A stretch of DNA of 64,000 nucleotides from Maritimibacter sp. (GTDB taxonomy: Bacteria > Pseudomonadota > Alphaproteobacteria > Rhodobacterales > Rhodobacteraceae), in assembly GCA_017792445.1 (NCBI GenBank), contig CP051232.1:2950001-3014000 (forward strand). The letters run 5' to 3'. The notes beneath the pieces are model-generated. The model searched no databases. It had not been told where the DNA came from and saw only the letters and a list, made by a program, of their open reading frames with translations. Within the stretch, counting starts at the first letter, position 1. Each line of letters begins with the position of its first letter. Position numbers and translations under genes: made by a program. Shown piece after piece: positions 21,119 through 29,262 of this stretch.

Positions 21119-22111
21119 TCAGATCGTCAGCACGATCTTACCCGTCGCCTGCCGATCCGCGATGCGTGTCAACGCCGTCGCGGCTTCGGCCAGCGGGTAG
21201 GTCTCTGACACGCGGGGCCGGATCTGTCCGGCCTCGTACATCCGGAACATCTCGGCGACCTGATGGGCAAAGCGGACGGGGTCCCTCTTGGTGAACGCGC
21301 CCCAGAACACGCCCGCGATATCGCATCCCTTCAGCAGGGGCAGGTTCAGCGGGATCTCGGGGATGCCGGCGGGGAAGCCCACCACAAGATAGCGACCGCC
21401 CCACGCCATCGCGCGCAGCGCCGGTTCGGCATAGGCGCCGCCGACCGGGTCATAGACCACGTCGACGCCCTCGGGACACAGCGCCTTGATCCCGGCGCCA
21501 AAGGTCTTTTGCCCGGCGCGGTCCATCTCTTTCGGATAGACAAGCACGTCCCGCGCGCCGAGGCCGCGCACGAACTCGGCCTTTTCTTCCGACGACACGG
21601 CACCGATCACGCGTGCACCAAGCGCAAGGCCGATTTCGACCGCCGACGCCCCGATGCCGCCCGCCGCGCCCAGCACCAGCAGCGACTTGCCGGACGACAG
21701 GTGACCCCGGTCGGTGAGGCCGTAATGGCTTGTGCCGTAAGTGAAAATGAACGCCGCGGCTTCCTCGAACGGCATCGCGTCGGGGAACGGGATCGCATCG
21801 TCGGCCGGGATCACCACGTGGCTTGCGAAGCCTCCGTACAGCGTCAGCGCCAGCACCCGCGTTCCGATGGCCATGGCAACGCCGGGGCCCACCGCGTCGA
21901 TCACGCCCGCGATCTCGCCACCCGGTGCGAAGGGGCGGTCCGGACGGTACTGGTACAGGTCGCGGATCATCAGGGTGTCCGGAAAGTTCACCCCGGCGGC
22001 TTTCACGGCGACGCGGACTTCGCCCGGACCGGGCTCGGGCATCGGCACGTCAGCCAGTTCCAGCGTCTCGGGGCCGCCGGGCTCGCGGCTCAGCATCGCT
22101 TTGGCAGTCAT
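21119..22111 (-). CDS. NADPH:quinone oxidoreductase family protein
   Basis: 330-residue MDR reductase of the quinone-oxidoreductase branch. The ATG at 22111 (MTAKAMLSREPGGPETL) is preceded by GGAGAC; the frame to 22150 adds a non-conserved tail. NADPH site: LVLGAAGGIGASAVEIGLALG. FNFPDT-type substrate loop appears as AAGVNFPDTLMIRDLYQY. AcuI (acryloyl-CoA reductase) belongs to the same branch, but I see nothing specific for it. It converges with the acyl-CoA ligase, with only 6 bp between stops. Confidence 0.85.
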   Translation of the reverse strand: MTAKAMLSREPGGPETLELADVPMPEPGPGEVRVAVKAAGVNFPDTLMIRDLYQYRPDRPFAPGGEIAGVIDAVGPGVAMAIGTRVLALTLYGGFASHVVIPADDAIPFPDAMPFEEAAAFIFTYGTSHYGLTDRGHLSSGKSLLVLGAAGGIGASAVEIGLALGARVIGAVSSEEKAEFVRGLGARDVLVYPKEMDRAGQKTFGAGIKALCPEGVDVVYDPVGGAYAEPALRAMAWGGRYLVVGFPAGIPEIPLNLPLLKGCDIAGVFWGAFTKRDPVRFAHQVAEMFRMYEAGQIRPRVSETYPLAEAATALTRIADRQATGKIVLTI

Positions 22112-22211
22112 CGGCGTCTCCTTCGCCCGGAAGCTGTGCCGCACCGTCACACCTTGTCAACCCGGCCCCCCGCCGCCCAAGGTTGCCCCGCAGGGACGGG
22201 AGGGTCATGCG

Positions 22212-22697
22212 TTGGAGGAACATCCCAAAAGGGCTTTGTCGCTTGACGGCTGGCGCGCGCTGGTCGGCAAACGGGCGGGAACGTCCGGCTGGCACGAGGT
22301 TTCGCAGGCGACGATCGACGCCTTCGGGACGCTCACCGGGGATGAACAGTGGATCCATATCGACCCGACCCTTGCAAAGGACGGCCCCTTCGGCGGCACC
22401 ATCGCCCACGGCTTTCTGACGCTGTCCCTGCTGGCGCCCATGTCGCTGGAAGCGCTTCCCGGCCTCGAGGGCGCAGGGATGGGGGTCAACTATGGTTTCG
22501 ACCGCCTGCGGTTCCTGTCCCCGGTGCCGTCCGGCGCCCGCATCCGCGCACATTTCGACGTGACCTCGGTGGAAGAAAGCCGACCGGGCGAGGTGACCTT
22601 CGCGCTGGCGGTGACCGTCGAGATCGAAGGACAGGACCGCCCGGCGCTTGCCGCCGACTGGATCAATCGCCGCTATATCGACAAGAGGATTTCATGA
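22212..22697 (+). CDS. MaoC-like (R)-specific enoyl-CoA hydratase
   Basis: About 161-residue hot-dog-fold dehydratase/hydratase. The hydratase-2 motif is clear: TGDEQWIHIDP with the catalytic Asp and His, then GTIAHGFLTLSL. Start choice: the frame has no ATG upstream of the conserved part. The TTG at 22212 lies 8 nt after GGGAGG (22198-22203) and is the best candidate; the nearby ATG at 22207 is out of frame. The last codon overlaps the ATG of the next gene (ATGA), so the two are translationally coupled. Confidence 0.8.
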   Translation: MEEHPKRALSLDGWRALVGKRAGTSGWHEVSQATIDAFGTLTGDEQWIHIDPTLAKDGPFGGTIAHGFLTLSLLAPMSLEALPGLEGAGMGVNYGFDRLRFLSPVPSGARIRAHFDVTSVEESRPGEVTFALAVTVEIEGQDRPALAADWINRRYIDKRIS

Positions 22698-23692
22698 CCG
22701 TGACCGACCGCAAGCTGCCCGAGGTATTCCGCAACCTGCGCCTGCCCGCCGTGGCCGCGCCGATGTTCATCGTGTCGGTGCCCGAGTTGGTGATCGCCCA
22801 GTGCAAGGCCGGCATCGTCGGCAGCTTCCCGGCGCTGAACGCCCGCGAGGCCGAGGGCGAGCCGCCGATGCTGGAGGCTTGGCTTCAACGGATCACCGAG
22901 GAACTGGACGCCTACAATCAGGCGAACCCCGACACGCCCGCCGCGCCGTTCGCGGTGAACCAGATCGTCCACCGGTCGAACGCCCGCCTGCAACGCGATA
23001 TCGAGATCTGCCACAAGTGGAAGGTGCCGATCTGGATCACCTCGCTTGGCGCGCGGCCCGAGGTGAACGCTGCGGCGCATGACTGCGGCGGTCTGGCGCT
23101 GCACGACATCATCAACAACACCTACGCCCGCAAGGCGATCGAGAAGGGGGCCGACGGGCTGATCGCCGTCGCTGCCGGGGCAGGCGGGCACGCCGGTCCG
23201 CAGTCGCCCTTTGCGCTGGTGCGCGAGATCCGCGAGTGGTTCGACGGACCTCTGCTGCTGTCGGGCGCCATCGCCACCGGCGAGGCGCTGCTGGCGGCGC
23301 GGGCGATGGGGGCGGACCTTGGCTATATCGGCTCGCCCTTCATCGCGACCGAAGAGGCGAACGCGGTCGCGGACTACAAGCAGGCCATCGTCGAGGGCGG
23401 GGCCGAGGATATCGTGACCTCGGCGGTGTTCACCGGCATTTCGGGAAATTACCTGCGCGGGTCTATCGAAAAGGCGGGGCTGGACGCCGACAAACTGGCC
23501 AGCGCCACTCCGGAGATGATGGATTTCGCCAAGGCCGACGCCGGCGGCGGGGCGAAGGCATGGAAGGACATCTGGGGGTCCGGGCAGGGCATCGGCGCGG
23601 TGAAACAGGTACAGCCCGTGGCCGACCTGATTGCCCGGATCGGGGCAGAGTATCAGGCCGCCGGGCGGCGCCTTGCAGCCGAATTCAACTGA
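22694..23692 (+). CDS. nitronate monooxygenase / NAD(P)H-dependent flavin oxidoreductase
   Basis: 332-residue FMN-dependent TIM-barrel protein. The FMN-binding hallmarks are LPAVAAPMFIVSVPELV near the start, GADGLIAVAAGAGGHAG (with the His-Ala-Gly loop of class I/II nitronate monooxygenases) and LLLSGAIATGEALLAARAMGADL. Biological roles of the family include detoxifying 3-nitropropionate and reducing quinones. Its ATG overlaps the stop of the MaoC hydratase by 4 nt, which suggests action on a related acyl substrate, but this is inference. Confidence 0.85.
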   Translation: MTVTDRKLPEVFRNLRLPAVAAPMFIVSVPELVIAQCKAGIVGSFPALNAREAEGEPPMLEAWLQRITEELDAYNQANPDTPAAPFAVNQIVHRSNARLQRDIEICHKWKVPIWITSLGARPEVNAAAHDCGGLALHDIINNTYARKAIEKGADGLIAVAAGAGGHAGPQSPFALVREIREWFDGPLLLSGAIATGEALLAARAMGADLGYIGSPFIATEEANAVADYKQAIVEGGAEDIVTSAVFTGISGNYLRGSIEKAGLDADKLASATPEMMDFAKADAGGGAKAWKDIWGSGQGIGAVKQVQPVADLIARIGAEYQAAGRRLAAEFN

Positions 23693-23736
23693 ACGAGATT
23701 TGTTCGATCCACTTGCCCAATGCTATGGATAAGTTG

Positions 23737-23757
23737 GTGGAGCGAATATCGCTTCAC
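23737..23757 (+). terminator. hairpin downstream of the nitronate monooxygenase gene
   Basis: GTGGAGCGA-ATA-TCGCTTCAC, a 9-bp stem with one G-U pair, lies 44 bp past the stop. It has no U-tract. Confidence 0.35.
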
Positions 23758-23793
23758 GTAAATGTCACAATCTAACAGTTTGAAATGAATAGA

Positions 23794-23818
23794 AGAATCC
23801 GGCTGATGGCCGGATTCT
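23794..23818. terminator. bidirectional terminator between convergent genes
   Basis: AGAATCCGGC-TGATG-GCCGGATTCT is a perfect 10-bp stem. On the minus strand it is followed by T-rich sequence (TCTATTC). It separates the plus-strand oxidoreductase from the minus-strand Lrp-type gene. Confidence 0.65.
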
Positions 23819-23912
23819 GGGTATGTGGAAAACGCTGCGTCAACCTGCGCGGCGGCCGGGCAATGCTGGAAAAGTGAAGTGGTCTGGTGCCGCCCCCGTA
23901 AAAGGCGCCGGA

Positions 23913-24152
23913 TCAGAACGCCTTGAAGGTCAGCGTGGTCAGCGACCGCTCGATGCCGGGAATGTGCAACAGCCGGTCATTGATGAACTTGCCGACGTCC
24001 TCGCCCTCGGGAACGTAAAGCTTGATCAGCAGGTCGTATTCGCCGGAGGTCGAGTAAAGTTCGGAATGGATCTCTTCCAGCGCGATCTTCTCGGCGACCT
24101 CGTAGGTGGTGCCGGGCTTGCAGCGGATCTGGATGAAAACGCAGGTGGTCAT
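23913..24152 (-). CDS. stand-alone Lrp/AsnC ligand-binding (RAM) domain protein
   Basis: 79 residues, equal to only the C-terminal effector-binding domain of Lrp/AsnC regulators and lacking the helix-turn-helix part. The ATG at 24152 gives [20 protein letters not shown]. The RAM fold is seen in [29 protein letters not shown] and the closing TTLTFKAF. Such stand-alone domains form decamers that bind amino acids, and may modulate full-length Lrp partners. It is not a truncated gene: the start is clean and the size is typical. It is divergent from hisB, with 116 bp between. Confidence 0.88.
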   Translation of the reverse strand: MTTCVFIQIRCKPGTTYEVAEKIALEEIHSELYSTSGEYDLLIKLYVPEGEDVGKFINDRLLHIPGIERSLTTLTFKAF

Positions 24153-24268
24153 CGGGGTCTCCCTTGGTCGAGCGGCAGAATGGCCGCGGTCGCCGCCGGA
24201 ATCAATGGCCCCCGCTTCCAAAGCTGCCCCGCCGGTCCTATAACGCCGCCGACGCCATGGAGGCCCCT

Positions 24269-24856
24269 ATGAGAACAGCAGAAATCGTCCGCAAGACGGC
24301 CGAGACCGACATCGCGGTGTCGATCGACCTCGACGGCACTGGGTCCTACGAGATGGACACCGGCGTGGGGTTCTTCGATCACATGCTGGACCAGCTGTCG
24401 CGGCATTCGCTGATCGACATGAAGGTGCGCTGTCAGGGCGATCTGCACATCGACGACCACCACTCGGTCGAGGATACCGGCATCGCGCTGGGGCAGGCGC
24501 TGGCAAAGGCGCTGGGCGACAAGAAAGGCATCCGCCGCTACGGCTCGTGCCTTTTGCCGATGGACGACGCCCTAGTGCGCGCGGCGCTGGATCTCAGCGG
24601 CCGGCCCTATCTGGTGTGGAACGTGGATATCGCGGCGCAGAAGATCGGGACTTTCGACACCGAACTGGTGCGCGAGTTCTTCCAGGCGCTGTCGACTCAC
24701 GGCGGCATCACGCTGCACGTCGATGCGCTGCACGGGTTCAACGCGCACCACATCGTCGAGGCGGCGTTCAAAGCGGTGGCGCGGGCCCTGCGCGAGGCGG
24801 TCGAGACCGACCCGCGCAAGTCCGACGCGATCCCCTCGACCAAGGGCGCGCTTTAA
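24269..24856 (+). CDS. hisB: imidazoleglycerol-phosphate dehydratase
   Basis: 195-residue monofunctional HisB, sixth step of histidine synthesis. The start is the ATG at 24269 ([15 protein letters not shown]), preceded by GGAGG, rather than the in-frame ATG at 24257 that contains this ribosome site. Manganese-binding histidine clusters are [23 protein letters not shown] and [13 protein letters not shown]. It reads toward the DUF2306 gene and is separated from hisH by the DUF2306/TetR pair. Confidence 0.96.
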   Translation: MRTAEIVRKTAETDIAVSIDLDGTGSYEMDTGVGFFDHMLDQLSRHSLIDMKVRCQGDLHIDDHHSVEDTGIALGQALAKALGDKKGIRRYGSCLLPMDDALVRAALDLSGRPYLVWNVDIAAQKIGTFDTELVREFFQALSTHGGITLHVDALHGFNAHHIVEAAFKAVARALREAVETDPRKSDAIPSTKGAL

Positions 24857-24874
24857 GCAGCCCGCGGGCGCGCT

Positions 24875-25489
24875 TCAGGCTGCGACCAGCGGGCGGGCGT
24901 CGGTCCGCCGCAGCCACCATTCCGCGATCAGCAGGTTCGGCACCCAGCTTAGCCAGGCAACAATCTGGTAGCCGGTGTCGAACCCGAACGCCATCGCCAG
25001 CAGCGGCAGTTCGATGCGCAGCGTCACCGCGCCGAAGGTCAGCGCGACCGAGCGGATCATCCAGCGGCGGTGCTCGGCGATGCGGCGCTGCATCGCCAGC
25101 CAGATGCCGCGCCCGGTGATCCCCAGCCACAGCACGGCAAGGATGCCGAAGCCCCAGGCCGCGACCGGCCCGGCAGAGCTGAACGGCGCCATCGCCAGAC
25201 CGCCCAGCCCCGAGATCAGGATCGCCACGCCATAGACCCGGCCCATCCAGCGGTGCATCGCAGGGCGGCGCGCCCGCAGCCCCTTCGCCATCTGGAACGG
25301 CGCGAGCGCCAGCGCCACGGGCGCGAACAGGACGTGGGCAAGGAACGCCGTCCGTCGGTCGATGAAGTGATGCAGCATGAAATCCATCGACACTTCGACG
25401 CCAAGCGCGAGCCATCGGTAGGAAACCAGGGCGACCGCCAGCGACAGCAGCCAGAACAGGACGGTGCGGGTACGGATCAGGGCAGGCAT
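24875..25489 (-). CDS. DUF2306 membrane protein
   Basis: 204-residue inner-membrane protein with about six hydrophobic segments. The ATG at 25489 is chosen because it starts MPALIRTRTVLFWLLSLAVA, directly entering the first helix. Conserved DUF2306 elements are the His-rich loop FMLHHFIDRRTAFLAH and MHRWMGRVYG, resembling cytochrome b-like membrane proteins; function is unknown. It is divergent from a TetR regulator with a 44-nt dyad between them, so the regulator very likely controls it. Confidence 0.85.
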   Translation of the reverse strand: MPALIRTRTVLFWLLSLAVALVSYRWLALGVEVSMDFMLHHFIDRRTAFLAHVLFAPVALALAPFQMAKGLRARRPAMHRWMGRVYGVAILISGLGGLAMAPFSSAGPVAAWGFGILAVLWLGITGRGIWLAMQRRIAEHRRWMIRSVALTFGAVTLRIELPLLAMAFGFDTGYQIVAWLSWVPNLLIAEWWLRRTDARPLVAA

Positions 25490-25518
25490 GAAAGACCTCG
25501 ATGAATGCGACCTTGGGC

Positions 25519-25562
25519 AACTTGACACTGTAAAGATCAACTCATCTTGACGCTGTCAAGTT
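25519..25562. promoter_or_regulatory. probable TetR operator between DUF2306 gene and regulator
   Basis: Two 19-nt arms (25519-25537 and 25544-25562) match at 16 of 19 positions as an inverted repeat around the spacer CAACTC. The outermost nine bases (AACTTGACA / TGTCAAGTT) are perfect. The site fills the 94-bp gap between the divergent starts and each arm holds TTGACA-like sequence, so bound repressor would block both promoters. Confidence 0.65.
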
Positions 25563-25583
25563 CTTCGATACGCTGGCGGTCCG

Positions 25584-26231
25584 ATGAGCGAAGCGACACT
25601 CAAGAAACCGCACCACCACGGCAACCTGCGCGAGGCGCTGGTTCTGGCCGGTCTGCAACTGCTGGAAGAGGGCGGGCCCGAGGCGCTGACCCTGCGCCGC
25701 TGCGCCGCCTTGGCGGGCGTCAGCCATGCCGCGCCGGCGCATCACTTCGACGGCTTGCCGGGGCTTCGCAAGGCCATCGCCGACGAGGGATTTCGCCGCT
25801 TTCGCAATTACATGGTCGATGCCGAGGTGCTTGGCGAACAGACCGACCGGGGACGGCTGAAGTCGATCACGCGGGGCTATCTGAACTTCGCCCGCGACAA
25901 CCGCGCGCTGTTCCTGCTGATCTTCGGATACGACCTGACGGGCTCGCGGGACAGCCATGCGGACGCCGGTCATTTCGCCTATGACCCGCTGCGCCGTTGC
26001 TGCGCGCCTTTCGTGCCCAAGGGTGTCGCCCCCGAGGTGATCGAGGCGCAGGTCTGGTCGCTGGCGCACGGATTCGCGAGCCTCTACCTTGCCGGGCGAT
26101 TCTGGTCGTCGGCGTCCGACGGGCTGTTCGACGCGGTGATGACGCTGCTGGACGGGGTGGGGGCGACGGCAGGGGTTGGAACGGCGGGGCTTGGAACGGC
26201 GGGGCTTGGAAAGGGCGGCGAAACCGCCTAG
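25584..26231 (+). CDS. TetR/AcrR family transcriptional regulator
   Basis: 215 residues. The N-terminal helix-turn-helix spans about 12-60 (HGNLREALVLAGLQLLEEGG, then LTLRRCAALAGVSHAAPAHHF, with the usual YxHF position replaced by AHHF). A helical ligand-binding domain follows (WSLAHGFASLYLAGRFW is typical). The last about 20 residues are low-complexity TAGVGTAGLGTAGLG, coded by a 15-bp tandem repeat. It is divergent from the DUF2306 gene and faces the dyad at 25519-25562, so it probably represses itself and that gene. Ligand unknown. Confidence 0.88.
   Translation: MSEATLKKPHHHGNLREALVLAGLQLLEEGGPEALTLRRCAALAGVSHAAPAHHFDGLPGLRKAIADEGFRRFRNYMVDAEVLGEQTDRGRLKSITRGYLNFARDNRALFLLIFGYDLTGSRDSHADAGHFAYDPLRRCCAPFVPKGVAPEVIEAQVWSLAHGFASLYLAGRFWSSASDGLFDAVMTLLDGVGATAGVGTAGLGTAGLGKGGETA
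26174..26218 (+). repeat. 15-bp tandem repeat at the 3' end of the TetR gene
   Basis: Three units of about 15 bp (consensus GCTTGGAACGGCGGG; the first and last diverge slightly). They encode repeated TAGLG in the C-terminal tail. The unit length keeps the reading frame. Confidence 0.75.
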
Positions 26232-26267
26232 TCACCCGGTGGTTCCGCAACCGCAGGAGAACGCCCG

Positions 26268-26906
26268 ATGCTGACCGCGATCATCGACTACGAATCCGGC
26301 AATCTGCATTCCGCCGAGAAGGCGTTCCAGCGCATGGCCGCAGAGACCGGCGCGGGCGAGGTGATCGTCACCGACAAGCCCGAGGACGTCGCGCGGGCCG
26401 ACCGTCTGGTGCTGCCGGGCGATGGCGCGTTCCCGGCCTGCCAGCGCGCCTTGTCCGCCGTCGACGGCGTGGCCGAGGCGATGACCGAGGCGGTGATGCA
26501 GCGTGGCGTGCCGTTCATGGGGATCTGCGTCGGCATGCAGATGCTGGCCACCACGGGCCACGAGTACGAAGAGGTCGCGGGGCTGGGCTGGATCGGTGGC
26601 GACGTGGTGCACATCGACCCGTCCGACCCGTCGCTGAAGGTGCCGCACATGGGGTGGAACGACCTTGTCATCGACAATCCGCACCCCGTGCTGGACGGGA
26701 TCGGAACCGGTGAACACGCGTATTTCGTCCACTCTTACCACTTCCGCGTCGCCGACCCGGCGCACCTGCTGGCGCATTGTGAATACGGCGGGGCGGTCAC
26801 GGCCATCGTGGGGCGCGACAACATCGTGGGCACCCAGTTCCACCCCGAGAAAAGTCAGGCGGCCGGGCTGCGGCTGATCGGCAATTTCCTTGGGTGGAAA
26901 CCCTGA
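26268..26906 (+). CDS. hisH: imidazole glycerol phosphate synthase, glutaminase subunit
   Basis: 212-residue class I glutamine amidotransferase that supplies ammonia to HisF for imidazole ring closure. The nucleophile is Cys87 in GICVGMQM. The catalytic His/Glu pair is in FHPEKSQ, and the oxyanion loop in LPGDGAF. The start MLTAIIDYESGNLHSAEKAF is typical. It should form the HisHF complex with hisF, which here lies downstream on the opposite strand. The stop is followed after 30 bp by the 62-nt repeat element. Confidence 0.96.
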   Translation: MLTAIIDYESGNLHSAEKAFQRMAAETGAGEVIVTDKPEDVARADRLVLPGDGAFPACQRALSAVDGVAEAMTEAVMQRGVPFMGICVGMQMLATTGHEYEEVAGLGWIGGDVVHIDPSDPSLKVPHMGWNDLVIDNPHPVLDGIGTGEHAYFVHSYHFRVADPAHLLAHCEYGGAVTAIVGRDNIVGTQFHPEKSQAAGLRLIGNFLGWKP

Positions 26907-26936
26907 CGGTCTGACAAGCGCGGCGGGCGCGGGACT

Positions 26937-26998
26937 GGGGGCTCTGCCCCCGTCGCGTTCCGCGACTCCCCCGAGGTATTTCGCAAGAGAAGAAGCAG
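26937..26998 (+). repeat. 62-nt dispersed structured repeat, copy A
   Basis: Order of parts: GGGGGC-TCT-GCCCCC hairpin (26937-26951), GTCGCG-TTC-CGCGAC hairpin (26952-26966), then a conserved tail TCCCCCGAGGTATTT followed by a purine-rich end (AAGAGAAGAAGCAG). It is 56/62 identical to the copy at 37966-38027. Four of the six differences are two compensatory pairs in the second stem. It sits between the convergent stops of hisH (30 nt before) and hisE (13 nt after). Confidence 0.85.
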
Positions 26999-27011
26999 CT
27001 TGCGCGACGGG

Positions 27012-27329
27012 TCAGCCCTTGCGCGCGGCTTTCTCGTCGATGCCCGAGGTGCCCTCGCGGCGGTCAAGTTCGCCCAGCACGTCAGCAAGGTCCACGTCGC
27101 GCGCCGCCAGCATGACGAGAAGGTGGTACAGCACGTCCGCCGCCTCGTAGGTCAGGTTGGCGCGGTCGTCCTTCGCGGCGGCGATGATCGCCTCGATGGC
27201 TTCCTCGCCGAACTTCTCGGCGCATTTCTCCGGCCCCTTCGCCAGCAGCTTCGCGGTCCACGAACTGTCGGGGTCGGCGCCCTTGCGGGACGCGATGGTG
27301 GCGGCGAGGCGGTCGAGCGTGTGGGTCAT
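27012..27329 (-). CDS. hisE: phosphoribosyl-ATP pyrophosphatase
   Basis: 105-residue MazG-like pyrophosphohydrolase, second step of histidine synthesis (PR-ATP to PR-AMP). The ATG at 27329 begins [17 protein letters not shown]. The metal-binding helix [14 protein letters not shown] and the [13 protein letters not shown] motif are the MazG/HisE signature. The start overlaps the hisF stop by 4 nt (ATGA). It is monofunctional, not fused to HisI. It ends 13 nt from the dispersed repeat. Confidence 0.95.
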   Translation of the reverse strand: MTHTLDRLAATIASRKGADPDSSWTAKLLAKGPEKCAEKFGEEAIEAIIAAAKDDRANLTYEAADVLYHLLVMLAARDVDLADVLGELDRREGTSGIDEKAARKG

Positions 27330-28084
27330 AGGCGCACCGGAATTCCGGCGGCGGCCATGTGGGCCTTGGCCTCGCCGATGGTGTAGGTTCCGAAGTGGAA
27401 GATCGAGGCGGCGAGCACGGCGCTGGCATGGCCCTCGGTCACGCCCTCGACAAGATGGTCCAGCGTGCCGACGCCGCCCGAGGCGATCACCGGCACGTCC
27501 ACCGCATCGGCGATGGCACGGGTCAGCGGCAGGTTGAAGCCCTGCTTGGTGCCGTCGCGGTCCATCGAGGTCAGCAGGATTTCTCCGGCCCCCTTGGCGG
27601 CGATCATCACCGCGAACTCGACGGCGTCGATCCCGGTGGGCTTGCGACCGCCGTGGGTGAAGATCTCCCACCGGCCGGGTTCGACGGTTTTGGCGTCGAT
27701 GGCGCAGACGATGCACTGCGATCCGAAGCGGTCGGCGGCGCGGGCGATGACGTCGGGATCCGCGACGGCGGCGGAGTTGAACGAGACCTTGTCGGCCCCC
27801 GCCAGCAACAGGTTTCGCACGTCTTCCGAGGTCCGCACGCCGCCGCCGATGGTCAGGGGCATGAAGCACTGTTCCGCCGTGCGGGTCGCAAGGTCGTACA
27901 TCGTGCCGCGGTTTTCATGCGTGGCGTGGATGTCGAGGAAGCACAACTCGTCGGCGCCGGCGGCGTCATAGGCGCGCGCGGCCTCGACCGGGTCGCCGGC
28001 GTCGATCAGGTCGACGAAATTGACGCCTTTCACAACGCGGCCATCGGCCACGTCGAGGCAGGGGATGATGCGGGTCTTGAGCAT
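27326..28084 (-). CDS. hisF: imidazole glycerol phosphate synthase, cyclase subunit
   Basis: 252-residue TIM-barrel enzyme making IGP and AICAR from PRFAR with ammonia from HisH. The catalytic aspartates are in [20 protein letters not shown] (Asp11) and [13 protein letters not shown]. Phosphate-binding loops are [11 protein letters not shown] and [11 protein letters not shown]. The ATG at 28084 is the standard HisF start; the open frame continuing to 28408 is antisense to the DUF302 gene. Translationally coupled to hisE. Confidence 0.96.
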   Translation of the reverse strand: MLKTRIIPCLDVADGRVVKGVNFVDLIDAGDPVEAARAYDAAGADELCFLDIHATHENRGTMYDLATRTAEQCFMPLTIGGGVRTSEDVRNLLLAGADKVSFNSAAVADPDVIARAADRFGSQCIVCAIDAKTVEPGRWEIFTHGGRKPTGIDAVEFAVMIAAKGAGEILLTSMDRDGTKQGFNLPLTRAIADAVDVPVIASGGVGTLDHLVEGVTEGHASAVLAASIFHFGTYTIGEAKAHMAAAGIPVRL

Positions 28085-28151
28085 GGCAGGCTGGTCTTTC
28101 CGTGTCCGGGTCGTACTATTCCGGAATGGGGGGAAGGGAAAGGAGTTTGCG

Positions 28152-28601
28152 ATGAGGGGTTTTCTTGCCGCTCTTGCGCTGGTGGTTGCTGCTGCACCGG
28201 CGCTGGCCGAGGATGATTTCGTGAAGGTTCCGGCCGAGGGTACGGTGGCCGAGGTGATGAACCGTCTTGTGGTGGCGGTCGAGGGCGCGGGTGCGCTGGT
28301 CTTCGCGCGGGTCGACCACGCGGGCGGGGCGCAGATCGTGGGTGACAGCCTGCCGGACATGGAACTGCTGATCTTCGGCAATCCGAAGCTGGGGACCCCG
28401 GCGATCAAGGACGCACCGATGGCCGGGCTGATGCTGCCGCTGCGGGTTCTGGCCTACGAGGATGCCGAGGGCGCGGTCTGGCTGGCCTATCAGGACGTGG
28501 GCGAGATGCTGGAGGATGCGGGCGGCGATGATGACGCGGCCTATGTCGCTCCGATCGCGGGCGCGCTGGAAAAGCTGACGGCTCAGGCCGCGGGCGGCTG
28601 A
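28152..28601 (+). CDS. exported DUF302 protein
   Basis: 149-residue secreted protein with signal peptide [20 protein letters not shown] and a good AGGAG site before the ATG at 28152. The DUF302 core is recognisable in [18 protein letters not shown], then [10 protein letters not shown] and VWLAYQD. The domain is a small alpha/beta sandwich of unknown function, usually periplasmic. It is divergent from hisF and overlaps the end of the next minus-strand gene tail to tail by 19 bp. Confidence 0.82.
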   Translation: MRGFLAALALVVAAAPALAEDDFVKVPAEGTVAEVMNRLVVAVEGAGALVFARVDHAGGAQIVGDSLPDMELLIFGNPKLGTPAIKDAPMAGLMLPLRVLAYEDAEGAVWLAYQDVGEMLEDAGGDDDAAYVAPIAGALEKLTAQAAGG

Positions 28602-28888
28602 CGGCGGCGGCGGCGGATGCGGGCGGCGACGAAGGCCGTCATCGCCCACGTCAGCCCCACGGCGAAAGAGAACGGCCCGATCAGCAACACGCCCCACGCC
28701 GCCCAGAACCCGGCGGTATAGGCGAGCTCTCCGACCTCGCGGCCCGCGACGGTGCAGGGATGGATGCCGCCCTCGTCGATGCGGCAGCCGCCGAAATAGC
28801 CAAGCCCCAGCGCCAGCGCGATCCAGCCCAGCCACACGACCCACGGGCCGATGGTGAGGAAGGCGAAGATGCGGTGAACCCACCTCAT
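28583..28888 (-). CDS. small membrane protein
   Basis: 101-residue protein with two clear hydrophobic segments (IGPWVVWLGWIALALGLGYF and the stretch around FWAAWGVLLIGPFSFAVGLT). Two cysteines lie between them (GCRIDEGGIHPC), probably periplasmic and disulfide-bonded. The C-terminus is basic (ARIRRRRRQ), consistent with a cytoplasmic tail. No family recognised. It lies 10 bp downstream of the next membrane-protein gene in the hisA-to-hisF stretch. Confidence 0.7.
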   Translation of the reverse strand: MRWVHRIFAFLTIGPWVVWLGWIALALGLGYFGGCRIDEGGIHPCTVAGREVGELAYTAGFWAAWGVLLIGPFSFAVGLTWAMTAFVAARIRRRRRQPPAA

Positions 28889-28898
28889 GTCGATGCCC

Positions 28899-29243
28899 TC
28901 AGGCCGCTTGCTGGCGCCGGTAGAGCCACTCCAGCAGGTAGGCGAGGATCGCCAGCGGCGGGCCGGCCATGATGTAGGCGAAGGCCGATGCGCGGATGAC
29001 CGGCTGCGCGGCGGTGAAGGCCGACCCCAGCCCCGCGCCGCCGAAGCAGTTGGAATAGGCGCCGGTGATCGACCCGTCGCACAACAGCATCGGGATCACG
29101 ACGATCGCCACGAGGACCGTGAAGAAGATGCCGCCCCAGAACATGATCAGGCGCGCGGCCGGGTTTTTCAGATCGGCGGCAAGGAAAGGCGCAACGACGG
29201 CGGGCATGCCGAAGAAGAAGGAAAGGAGCAGGTCGTTCAGCAC
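28899..29243 (-). CDS. small membrane protein
   Basis: 114-residue protein with about three hydrophobic segments (DLLLSFFFGMPAVVAPFLAA, MFWGGIFFTVLVAIVVIPML, and one near the C-terminus, YIMAGPPLAILAYLLEWLY). A two-cysteine periplasmic loop (LLCDGSITGAYSNCFGG) resembles that of the following gene, so the pair may be related or form a complex. Function unknown. It is 19 bp downstream of hisA and probably co-transcribed with it. Confidence 0.7.
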   Translation of the reverse strand: MLNDLLLSFFFGMPAVVAPFLAADLKNPAARLIMFWGGIFFTVLVAIVVIPMLLCDGSITGAYSNCFGGAGLGSAFTAAQPVIRASAFAYIMAGPPLAILAYLLEWLYRRQQAA

Positions 29244-29262
29244 GTTGCGGCCTCCGGTCGGG

